From positions 26,554,001-26,618,000 of the forward strand of contig JBAIAC010000033.1 in assembly GCA_037349315.1 (NCBI GenBank): DNA of 64,000 bases. The letters run 5' to 3'. Shown here piece by piece: positions 40,901 to 52,900 of the stretch. Each line of letters opens with the position of its first letter. Position 1 is the stretch's first letter. The translations under genes and the position numbers were made by a program. The notes under the pieces were generated by a model, which did no database searches, had not been told where the DNA came from, and saw only the letters and a program-made list of their open reading frames with translations. The DNA comes from Chelydra serpentina. Taxonomy: Eukaryota > Chordata > Testudines > Chelydridae.

Positions 40901-43900
40901 ATGGTAAGATGTATCAGTGAATAGGGCAACTACTCTTAACCTTTAGAACACAGGATTTAAACTGAAAGCTGTTTAAATAGAACTGCTACAACCGACTAAG
41001 CTTGCAAAGAAAAATGGCAGTCCTTTGATCTGAGATACATCACCATCACCATGCGCACATGTGAGGGAAAAAGTGTGAGAGTATTTCAATTTCATAATGT
41101 TGCGTTGCTGCCACCGAGAACTCACTGGAACATTGAATCAGTATTTGCTAGATCTAAAGCAGGAGATAGGCTAGGGATAGGATAGAGAGTTCTTTTTTTC
41201 CTGAAGTTAAAATGGAAAACTAAACAGTCATGATCCAAGTTAGCTTTCCCTACCACCCCCAAAAGCTTTAACAATTTATCTCAGTCCCAAGCACTAGTAA
41301 TACACCACAGTCCTGATCTGTTCTCTAAACAGATACAGATGACAACACTGAACAGCATCATACCTGTAAACTGGCCCAAACATCAGCTATGAACTAGATT
41401 GAAAATCAGTCTCCATTTCACTTGAGAGTCGTATTTGAACCCTTGCTATTTGATGTGAAAGGTTGATGCATTAATCAGATCGGGTTCTCCCTTCTCCCTG
41501 ATCAGAATTCTCAAACTTGTAGGGGGAATAAAGCAAAAGGTCCATGACCAGCATCCTGATTCTGGCTGACAGGCTTCCCACCAACGGTGGAACACAAATT
41601 AAAAATTACTTACTTGCACAGAGGTGTGAATCTTTGTTGAAAGGTTTCATACAGTGGTAACAGTTGATTGGACCCACGGTAGGGGTTGCACTGAAGAGGT
41701 GTCCATTTAACATCTTCTTGTCTTTTTCTTTCTCCTTGGAGTCTTTGTCCTTCTCTTTAGTCTTCTCCTTATCTTTCTCCTTTTCCTGCAAAGGGGAAAA
41801 GGACCAGTAGAGCCTAGTGACAAATCCCTCATGGTTGGAGCTATGAGTACATTGATCCATACACACCTTACCAATAGCTATGTGTCTTCATAGATCTTAG
41901 CTAGGGAAGCATATTTACAGCCTTCACAGAAAAGGATTCACACTATAGCTTTCCTGTGTTCTCTCTCTATATAGGCATTTTACAAGTACAGCAGCTCAAG
42001 AAATTAGGTCTCTTCTCATCAAAGCATCTGTGTTTCTTCCCATCTTTGTCTTTAAACATATGCCCTGGTTCTGATCATTACTAAATGGCACCCTGAGAAA
42101 ACTCAATCTCTTCAGCACTTCCAACAGATTGTAGCTTAACTAAAACAACAGGTTTTGTGTAGGCCAAACTTTCAATGTGAAGTTATTTTTTACGGCCAAT
42201 GTAAAAACTAATTTTTATAAGTGTATTTTAAAGGAGAAAGACGGACCTTTATTTCGGGGTGGGCTGACAGAATTCTGTTCCTTATTTTCCTCTTCACTAG
42301 TTTGAGCTGACTTCTTAAGTTTCATTCAATCAGCTGTGAACAATCTCCTTGGGGCAATGGATTTTTCACAAACTTTCCATCCATAGCACAGTAGAGTAGG
42401 TTGATTTACTGAACTATGGCTAAATGGGACTCCACGTTACCCAGTACCAGCTTGTTCACTATGCTCTGTCTTTCTTAACTGCAGAGACCAGTAAAGGCAG
42501 ATGATGGCTGCTTTGCAAAGCCTAGGTTCTGTGTTCCCCTTGTCTCAACAGCAGCAGAGATAAGACTGGTCAGATACATAGACAGACTAGCATCAAAGCA
42601 TCATATAAAACGTTAAAGAGACCACACTGTTTACTCTCAGCTTTGGGAATCCAGAGCACAGCTGCTTTTGGCAAGCTGACTAGCAAAGCCTTCAAGCCCA
42701 TCAGCTCTGATTTTCAGAAGGGTCCCTCCTCCTTCCCCCAAAGAGATTGTTGTATCAGCAAGATTATGCTGCTTTAAATATCCAGGTTTGACCGTTCGCT
42801 CCCAATCTTGACGCTTAATGGGTGATTCAAACCAAGTCACAGAAAATGCAAACATTCCCATTTTCCACAGCCCGAGGTCGCAGATGACTAAATACTGAGA
42901 CGATGAACAAATACAGGAAGTGATAATATGTTGGTTTCCTTCTATGTTTGGAAGTCCCGTTAAATATGGGTCATAACTTACATCAAGCACAGGGATTTTA
43001 GCTCTCTAGTATGTGGCCTGCATCACTGCCACCTTCATGGGAGTTGCACATGCAAAATACAAATCTGAATAATATTCAACCCTTCTTCGTTGAAGGGTTC
43101 AATATTATTCAGATTTGTATTTTCAACCCTTCTTTGTAATATTCAACCCTTCTTCGCTGAAGGGTTGAATATTATTCAGATTTGTATTTTGCATGTGCAA
43201 CTCCCATGAAGGTGGCAGTGATGCAGGCCACATACTAGTGTGTGTATGCACATACACACAAAAAATTTAACTGCTCATTACACAATGCAACCCCATTATC
43301 ATCTCAAAGTTAATCATTTCTATCTCAATGGATTATTGAGACCATGATGGCTTCTGTAAGAGAAATCATAATGGAGGCTAAAGTGAAATTATGAAGGTTT
43401 TCTGTGGATTTATATGTTGTTAATGATGTGCAACATGCCTAGAGCTAAACATTTTTCCAATAGAAGTCTAAATAAACAAATAAAAGAGCTCTCCTGCTGG
43501 ACTGAGGAACAGCAACAAAGCAGTTAATACCAGGACAGCGAATTCAAGTTCTGCAGTCACCAGGAGGAAAATGTTAAGCCTTTGATGACACATGCAAATA
43601 ATTAGTAACAAGTTTAACATTTCTCTGTCTGTCTCTCTATGAATCCAAAGCTGAGTCCATCCCTACCCAGACTTTAAACTAAAGTTGACGATCTCAGTTA
43701 CTGGCCCCAGAGGCCCTCTCAGTATTACATTCACAGAAATGAAAGATACTTAGGATGCAGTATTAAATGTGACAATCTTATCCAGGGCAGGCAAACCTGA
43801 AACTGACAGCAGTCCCCTAAACCATCTAGCCTGGATTAGAACCCTGTGACCTACAGGTGAAAGGCTTCATGTCCCATTCACAATCTGCTGAACTCTGCAA

Positions 43901-46900
43901 ATCCAGCAGAGTTCACTTTGGAAGGGGCTCAGGACATATACTCTGTAAGGGTGGTAGCAAATCAAGACCAAAAGGTTTGCTTGAATGTCAGACTCTGAGT
44001 GGAAGAATCTTATTCTCAGCCAGATCCTATGCCTCTGTGAACACTTAAACACTCCTAGCAATGCTAAAAGAGACTAACTTTAATAACTTCCCAGGGAGTG
44101 CAGCTGGTATTTAAAGACAGGTTTTTGAAATTTGATAATTTTGGGGTCTGGGATATTAACCGTCCTTTATGATTTTATAAAAAAAGAAAAAACGTTTTTT
44201 AAAAAACTAGATGATTTCCGTTAGACACAGGAAATACTGCTCCACCTTTAGTGAGCAAAAAGCCAACTTTCATATGGTGGGTTAACAACACATCGCAAAG
44301 CACTACCTTAAAATGAAATGTTCTTTCTACACTACACATAGTACTGAAGCTGCCTTCAAATAACAGCATGAAAATAGAAACACTTTTCTTCCATAAAAAA
44401 ACCCACCAGCATGGTTGAAGGAACCAGTTCACTGGGCAGCGTACTTAAGCATCAGATTTCAGTGTGAAATAACAGTTAAGTTCTTACCTCCCAATGCGTA
44501 AGTCCTACTAGTCTCACTGTTATTTCAGGTATTTCACTAAATCTACACCGTTTTACCGACATGCTTTCCCAGGGACAGGAGAGCTGTTCTCTATGCGTAT
44601 TAGTCCATAGTGACAGCACACTGGTCTGCTCAATCTGCCACGACAGACTATTGGGAGAGGAAGTCAGATTGCTTGGGCAAGGGAGGGAGGGAGGGAGGTC
44701 TGCTTGCTGCTGACTTCCTTAAAGATTATCTTAACTATTTTGCTGCTGCTTGTATCACATTTTCCCCTAGCTAGACGTGTTTACAAAAATCAGAGGGACA
44801 GTGGGGAGAGGAAATGAATTTTAAAAGGAAAATGGCACTTAAATTGGCATCCAGAACTTTAAAAGAGATTTAATGAAACAACCCCTCTATGATACTTAGG
44901 GCATTTATGAAAAAGAAAATTTTATTCTGTTAGAAATAGATGCACATTTAGTGTACCCCACCAGTATTTAGTACTTTTGCAGTATTCTGTTTATCAAAAC
45001 ACTTCTCATACAGATGGCTAGAGAGGTTGCTTTTGTACTTCTCTAGCTACTGGTTGTTGTTTTTAATTCACAGATGTTTACAATCTCACAGTTCTTTGAA
45101 ATGCTATTTTGAAAAGCTGGTGGTGTTTAAAACTCCCTGGATGCAGACACCTACTCTAACTGCACAAGTGAGTGACAGGAGAAATTATGTACCCTGCTTT
45201 TCTTAATTTGATTCCATATATGCTGTCATTCCCCAGAAATTCATTTTGAAAATGGGAGAAACTCTGAATATTTTTCTGACTAAGAGCAATATCACACAGT
45301 AAAGATTGTGTGTATATGAACCATTATATGCAATTGAGTTGAATGGAGTTTCACCAATGTAAAACTATAGTAACATGATGCTGCACACTAGACACACTGC
45401 TAAAATTATCCAGTTATCTATTCCCCCCTTCATGTTTAATTCCCCTTGTGCCTATACATCTCCTTTTGCATTGATGTTAACATAATTTTTAAAAAATATA
45501 TATTGGTCATGGTCTTCGTCAGAAAGTTTATTTTACAACTGATCTTAGAAAACGGCATCATCTAAAACCAAGTTCTGAGCAGAGCAAAGTCTGTTAGGAG
45601 CAACTGTATGTTTATGTCTCTTGCTCTACTAGAAACAGTTAGAAGAAACAACCAAATCTTCCTGTTCCACTTCCTCTTTCAAGGGTTGTTTTTTGTCTTT
45701 CATGTTTTAATCTAAAAAACTCTTTCTCTGTGACGATCCAGTGCTCCGAGGAACTTGAACCCATGTTTCTCAGGCTTACTGTATAAAACTGCAGCAATTA
45801 ACACAAAAATATTCCGAAGCAAGAAGGAAAAAAAAAAGTGTTTGACGTGGATATCACTCTGCATTGCCAATTAGCAAAAAGTCAAAGCTGCTAGCTATTG
45901 TGAGCTTTTAAAAAGCAAATTGTGTTTACCATCTTGGAGGGACTCTTGTTTTATCAGAAGGTTTTAAAGTAATCAAAAAAGCCAGTGCGTGGCAGTCTCT
46001 GTGGCTCGTGGTTTAATAGACAAAGGTACGGGAAATATCTCAATGTGCATTCTCCATGTACTGTCTTATCCCTCATCCTAACAGAATCTCTTTCTATATA
46101 CAACTGTGAACTACTATGAACTCCCAGTTTTTGCCTCATGGCAAGGACTGTCAGCAAATCCCCCAACTGTACATGATATTTCACAAATTCTCACGAGTGG
46201 CTTGTATGAAGGGTGCTATATAAATACATTCTCTCATATTTAACTTTGCATTGGAGAACGGGGACAGTTGTCATATTCTTTTGAACTTGCCATAATCGGA
46301 TGCAGCTCTGGGGTTCTCAATGACCACAGCATGCATCCTGTAGAGATAGATCAACAAAAGGGAACTGGTCTCCCTTGCACAAGGGCTTAAAGATGTCACA
46401 ATCTATAGATGATGCACCAGAGATGACTCCACTATTGTACATTTATTGTATTACCACACAAAGGCCTACGTTAAAAGAATGTTAAGTTTGGAAAGTCAAG
46501 CACTCAATAATTAGGGCATGGTAGAATTAAAGCTGCTTATGCTACCTTATTTCGGCTTCCTGGTGCATATGCATTATGATATAGTCTAATTATATATATC
46601 ATATACCAGGGATTGGCAACCTTTGGCCCGTGGCCCGCCAGAGTAAGCCCTCTGGTGGGCCGGGCCAGTTTGTTTATCTGCTGCGCCCGCAGGTTCGGCC
46701 GATCACAGCTCCCACTGGCCGCGGTTCGCCGTTCCAGGACAATGGGGGCTGCGGGAAGTGGCAGCCAGCACATCTCAGACCATGCCGCTTCCCACGATCG
46801 GCTGAACCTGCGGACACGGCAGGTAAACAAACTGGCCCGGTCCACCAGGGGGCTTACCCTGGAGGGCCGTGGGCCAAAGGTTGCCGATCCCTGTCATATA

Positions 46901-49900
46901 CTATTTTTTCCAGAGGACTCATTCAGTGCACAGGATGGATGATGCTCACTGAACAAGCAGTTTTCCAATATTTTGCTCTATCCCCATTGTTCAGTGTGCG
47001 GTCCCACACCTTATTTACAGCACATTGTTCAAACCCTGCTCTGAATGTGGTAGAATTATTAATTTCCTTTTAACTTGTGAATGGCACTCATCATTACAGC
47101 TTCACAAACATGAATGAATTAATTTTCACAGCCCCTTGCAAGGTGATGTGGTATCATGCTTCATATTTTGCAAGGGGGAACTGAAGCACAAAGAGGTTAT
47201 GGTCAAAAGATTCCACTACTTTTGGGTGTCCATTCTGAGATGCCTAGAGCCTGACTTTTCAGAGTAGTTAGCATTCGGTAGCATCTTATATGTTCAAAGC
47301 ACAGCTCCCAGTCACTTCGGGTGCACTTGGAGAGCTCATCACTTTTGCAAATTACACCCTAGGGTTTCAAGAGAGGCACCCAGAAAATGAGGAGTACACA
47401 TTTAGTAGCCACCTGTGTAAAGTCTGGTTTAAGTGACTTGTCCAGCATTCCATAGGAACTCTGTGGCAGAGGAAGGGATAGAAGCCAATTCTCCAAGGCA
47501 GCATTCAACTGCCTTAACCATGAGACATTTCCACTGCATGCATCTGAAGAAGTGGGTATTCACCCACGAAAGCTTATGCTCCAATACGTCTGTTAGTCTA
47601 TAAGGTGCCACAGAACTCTGTCTCGCTTCTACAGATCCAGACTAACACGGCTACCCCTCTGATACCCTTCTAGTTTTGGCAACACATGAGACAGCCTAAC
47701 TACACAACCATAATTCATCCCCAGAGCCCAGTCCATCTCATGCACAGAATGGTGCTGGGGTCCTGTGGAAAAAATAGTATGTGATCATGTTATTGAAGCG
47801 TGACTCATAACACATGTGCACAAGGGCGCTGAATTAAGATTGCACATGCAACCTTAAGTCTGGCATTCCTAACTTTTGAGTGCTTGACTTTGCAACCCTA
47901 ATGTTCTTTCTGTGTCATTTTTCGTCTGCAATTTGCTATGTCTTGAAAAAAAGCAAACTGGCAAACCAGAAATCCCATCACATGGAACCATAGTGACACT
48001 TAGACCTATAGCACAGACCTCTACCACTTGTACTAATGGAGTAACTGATAAAAGTAGAACGCTGTCATCCTCTATGAGAACCGGACAGTAGAGGGGGCTG
48101 AAACACATACTTTGCCAGTGGGTTTCACAGCTATTTGCTGACAGCAGAGGAATGGGGACACTCACGAATCGTGGGGTTCCATTTCGGGTCATAGACCTTT
48201 CTGCCCTTGTTCCCTTCCACCCCCACAAGCTTGGCACTTTTTGACCCATCCCTTTCTCAATCCTGTGTTTTCTCCTCCGCCCTCCCATACTCATGCTCAT
48301 GCTCCTCATCTGATCTCAGTCTCCTGAGCTCATCCTTGCACAGAGAGTCCTAGTGTTCCTCTCTGGGGTCCATGTCCGAGTTCCATTCCTTCCTCCACCA
48401 GGGCTCCCAATCCCAGTTTTGGTCTCCTGGCTCCTTGCCCAGCCAGTGCCAGGCTCCCCATCTGATCTCAGTTCCCCTCCCCGTCAGGTTCCAAGTCCCT
48501 TTTCCCAGCCAGTCCCAGTTCCGCTCTTCATCTGATCTGTCTCTCCCACCCTACTGACTGCCAGTCTCCTTGACCAGTTAGTCCCAGCCTCCCTAGCTCC
48601 TAGTCTGATGTCAGCTCCCTGCCCTCCCACGTGCCTTTGCCCCAAGGCTCCTTGTCCTAATCTACTCCCTTTGCCCTCCTGGTATGGACTCTTGTTCCCT
48701 CAGCATTTGAACCACGGTGCTTCCTCCTCCAAGCTGCCTGGGCCCAGCAGTGAAAACGCAAGCAAGACAGTTTCCCTGCTCTTATTTCCAGTGTCTGTCT
48801 TTAATCTAGGACCAACTGGAGGAAAAGTCTGGCTCCCCCTCTGCAGCCTTTGTGCTGCAGCATTCTCAGTGGAGAAGGGAATGTTGCTAAAATTAGCTGT
48901 CAAACACTATCATATCTCCACTGAGCATGTGCAAACTGATATTCTTCAAAAGCTTATAACTTGGCAAATGTGGGCATTTTTCCCACGAGAAAAGCAAGAG
49001 GTATATTCCTGACACAAAGGCAACCCTTCTGCCAAATCACAAATTCTTGCTCCAATGCATGGAGATGCTGGAGCTTTACCATGAACCAACTGTAAGACCG
49101 TTTTCAACACCAGCAAAACTAAGTATTTTCCCCTAATCTTGTTCTTGTAAGAGACTGGAGTATTTCTGCTGAACCTAAAAAACCCCCAAACACTCAGGGG
49201 AGCCACCCAACATAGAATTTCAGCGCAATCTGTTCTAGTCTAGCAAAGTTATGAGCAATTGACAACCAGCTCTTGTAACGGGAAATGCTGGGCAAACTCA
49301 AGTATATATGACACTACCAGCACCGCCTCAAATAGCTTTTTTTGCCAGCCACAATACATTCTTCGTCACTGTTTATTAATAACATGCAAGCTATGATAAG
49401 GTCTCTATTATTATTAAAGAGCCGTGTTCTCCACAAGATTAGAGGAGAGCATAAAGAACATGTGGGACAGACAAGCAGTTCTGTTTTGCCTGAACTGAAA
49501 ATATAGCAACACACTTATATAGTGAGAGGCATCACTGGCTCCAGAGATTCAAATTTAATGGAGCCCATGAATGTTTCATATCTTCAACTAAACCTCCATC
49601 CAAATCCCTCAGCAAATGCAAAAATATAATTGTAAAAACTCCCCTAACTCAGTAGTAAGGGAAAAATCCATCATAACTTATGAGGCAGTATCTCTTTAAA
49701 AACAAAAAGGCTTTGGGGAACATTCCGCCAGTTGAGCTATTACATTGGCTGAATACAGTGTATGAGGAAGAGAAGTATGAAGGCAAAATCTGCGTGGGAC
49801 TGGCACCCGCACTTAACACAAAGGCATGTGCACTATATTCTTTATACATCACCCTTTTCCTGTTGCTAGTTTGTATTACTGCCTCGACTTGCTTTTACAA

Positions 49901-52900
49901 TGATTTTCCTCCTACACTGCAATGTTTCACTAGGAGGAAAACTGATCTCTCCAGCCAACGAGGATTCTCCAGAGTTCTCAGAGCTGCATGGAATGGTACA
50001 TTTATCTGCGGGCTTTGGAAATTTGGAGAGGTGCTAATGTTTTAAATAATCACAGATCAGGTGCTAAAAGCACAGACACTTTTTAACTGGGAGGTGGAAA
50101 TTACTATATCACGTCTGTTTAGTATGGCAAATTCTGCTAGTTTTCCTTTCTGCACACACAAATTGCGTTTTTTTAGAAAGGTTTGCAGTGCACTATTGTC
50201 TTGGGCAGTCACAGCTTATGTCACAATAAGATGTGCAGAGCTGGGTAAATCCTTGCAGACAAAACAGCTCTTCCCCTTTACGTACAGGGACCATCACCAA
50301 ACCCAACTGTAGAACTCTAGATATTTGTTTTTGCTTTTTCAATAACATGTTCCTTAAAAGGACACATTCCATATCGATACATTTACATTTTGACCTAGTT
50401 CTCCTCCCTCCCCATATAACTGTTTACATAGTCTGCTTTGTTCTACCAAAAAAAAATGCTTTGTTTGAAATAAATCTAAAAATCAATGTCGGCAGCTCAG
50501 TCCCCATGTTAACAAACCAATGTCTCAGGATCAACGGGATGTCATTACATAAAGGAAAATTTAGGCTGAATATCAGGTAAAACTCTACCTAACAATGGGA
50601 TGCATCAGATCATGGAATAACCTCCCCAAGAAAGTGGTGGGCACTGCATAGCGTGAATCCCTGAAACCTTTGGAGAGCAAAGTACTAGGAAATGCACTAT
50701 CGAGAACAGCCCTGTATTGACGGGGGCGTAGAGTAAACAGGATAGAATAGGTCTTTTCCACCTCTAATGTCTGTGATTCTGTTAAATGTCTGTGATTAAA
50801 TGTTAATGTCTGTGATTCTATTTTTGTTATATTTCTAGCACAAGAGTACATCAAACTCTGTAAGGAAATCAATTTCAGCATCAAGTTTCCCAGAGGTTGT
50901 TACACAGCCATGACAGAGAAGTATTTAAATTACCTTGAAAGTGCATCTTTCAGAAATGAGCCTATTGCCTTTTACCAAAAGCACCTTATTTTATCAGAAT
51001 AAGCAGCGTTTCCAGACATCAGATTTAAATTTGTTTTCATTACATTTATGTCTCTGTTATTCATTCTATGGGCCACATCCCAAGAATTTACAAGTCCTGT
51101 TGAAATTGGTGGTAATTCCTGGTGTTCACCACTGGGCACTGTGTTAGACTGAACATATTGCTTTGAGGCCTAACAGCATTCATTTAGGACAGGGGTGGGC
51201 AAACTTTTTGCCCTGAGGGCCACATTGGGGTTGCAAAATTGTATGGAGGGCCGGGTAGGGAAGGCTGTGCCTCCCCAAACAGCCTGGCCCCTGCCCCCCC
51301 AAACAGCCTGGCCCCTGCCCCCTATCTGCCCCCTCCCACTTCCCGCCCCCGACTGCCCCCCTCAGAACCCCTGACCCATCCAACGCCCCCTGCTCCCTGT
51401 CCCAACTGCCCCGACCCCTATCCATCCCCCCGTCCCCTGACAGATGCCTGGGAGTCCCACGCCCTATCCAACCCCCCTGCTCCCAGCCCCGGCCCCCTTA
51501 CCCCATGCAGATCAGAGCAGCGTGTCTGGAAACCGTGTGGCCCGCCGGAGTGCGCAGCCCCGCCCCCTTACCAAGCCGCTCAGAGAGGCAGGAGCTCAGG
51601 CCCGCTAGAGCCAACCATGCCGCCCGCGCTGAGACTCCGGTGGAGGAGGGGCCGGGGGAAGCCTCCCTGGCCGGCAGCTCACGGGCCGGCCAGGCCAGGC
51701 CTGCAGGCCGGATGTGGCCCGCGGGCCGTAGTTTGCCCACCCCTGATTTAGGAGCTCTCAACAACATAGTAAGAAGTCTTATTCACTGGGAGGTGAACAT
51801 CAAGCACATGGCACTTATATACCTGATTAATAACAACACATGGACACCAGATGCCACTTACTTTGCTCTTCTTGCTGCTGGACATTTTATTCCTGAGGTA
51901 GCTGAAGGTGCGACTGACTTTTGTTCCACTTTTCCCTTCTAAATCTTTCCTGGATGGGCTGGGAGGCAGGAAATTACCGCTCTCTTCAGACACACTAAAG
52001 CCAAAAGACAGAGACTGTGGGTTTGTTTTTTTCTAGATCATGCAGAACAGGGAAAAAGTCTCTTGGTTTTTTAAAAAGAGCAAATACATTTTTCATCCAG
52101 CTATTGTAGCTAACCAACAGATTCATTGGTCAGTTTACATTTTTATATGAATAATGACAAGCTAAAGATTAAACACTAATCAGGCACTTAGTCACATGTT
52201 GCAAGAGACTGTTTCTTTGGTAATATTTCTGTACTTCATAGTCTCAAACTATGACATTGTGCCCTCTGCTGCTTTAAGGGAGAAACAACTTTTCATTAAC
52301 ACAGTAGTCAGCAATTTCCCATTCTGTATGGCTACACATACCCACTCTCAGTCTCAATTTATTGGCATAAACTACTGGTGTCTTCCATAATACACACAGA
52401 GCAGATGGTTATAAAGAAAGATATGTAGTGAAAACTGCACAAAGGACAGTCTCCACTGGGAAGCACCCTGTCTATAAAGTACCCCCAATATTTCCAGTAC
52501 AATTTAATTAGAGCTTTTCTTAAAAATGATCTTTGCTAGACTACTAACTTTTACTGGTCCCTTAAAACAGAGCAAATAGGACTTAATGCGTGTTTATTTG
52601 TTAATCTATAGCAGACATCGGCAACTTTCAGCACATGACTCGCCAGGGTAAGCCCCCTGGCAGGCCGGGCCAGTTTGTTTACTTGCTGTGTCCGCCGGTT
52701 CGGCTGATCGTGGCTCCCACTGGCCGCAGTTTGCCCTCCCAGGCCAATGGGGGCTGTGGGAAGCGGCGGCCAGCGTGCTGCTTCCTGCATTGGCCGGGGA
52801 TGGCGAACCACGGCCAGTGGGAGCCGCGATCGGCCGAACTGGCGGATGCAGCAAGTAAACAAACCGTCCTGCCCCGTCAGGGGGCTTACCCTGGCGAGCC

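Larger units (their letters stand above)
34179..41613 (-). other. AKAP13 7.4-kb intron splitting the C1 domain
   Basis: Contains a small hAT MITE (34755-34877), palindromic repeats at 37812-38270 and 39940-40450, a Harbinger-like MITE (38396-38659), a CR1 tail (38765-38815) and a palindromic repeat (38893-38992). 34880-37800 looks unique. A short CA run lies at 34194-34206. Confidence 0.8.
46440..48110. mobile_element. long-inverted-repeat element, copy 2, with nested insertions
   Basis: Left end AAAGTCAAGCACTCA near 46490 and right end TTGAGTGCTTGACTTTGCAA near 47875 are inverted copies, followed inward by GCATATGCATTATGA and TCATTCAGTGCACAGGATGG. The segments match copy 1 at 32100-33760 in order. 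It is interrupted by a hAT MITE (46607-46893) and probably by a second repeat (47527-47668). No coding capacity. Confidence 0.7.
41786..51861 (-). other. AKAP13 10-kb intron, repeat-rich
   Basis: Contains the perfect inverted repeat (43006-43238), a GGGA run (44681-44698), long-inverted-repeat element copy 2 (46440-48110), a CR1 end (50528-50828) and a hAT MITE (51190-51745). 43240-46430 and 48120-50520 look unique. Confidence 0.85.

Noticed and set aside
46537..47073. Open frames with [14 protein letters not shown] sequence, repeated at 52551-52967
   Set aside because: The similarity between the two loci comes from two copies of one hAT MITE, not from a protein family.
51239..51942. Long Pro/Ala-rich open frames on both strands and a CpG-dense block resembling a promoter island
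   Set aside because: The block is bounded exactly by hAT termini and an 8-bp duplication (51190-51745), so it is a GC-rich MITE and not a gene or promoter.
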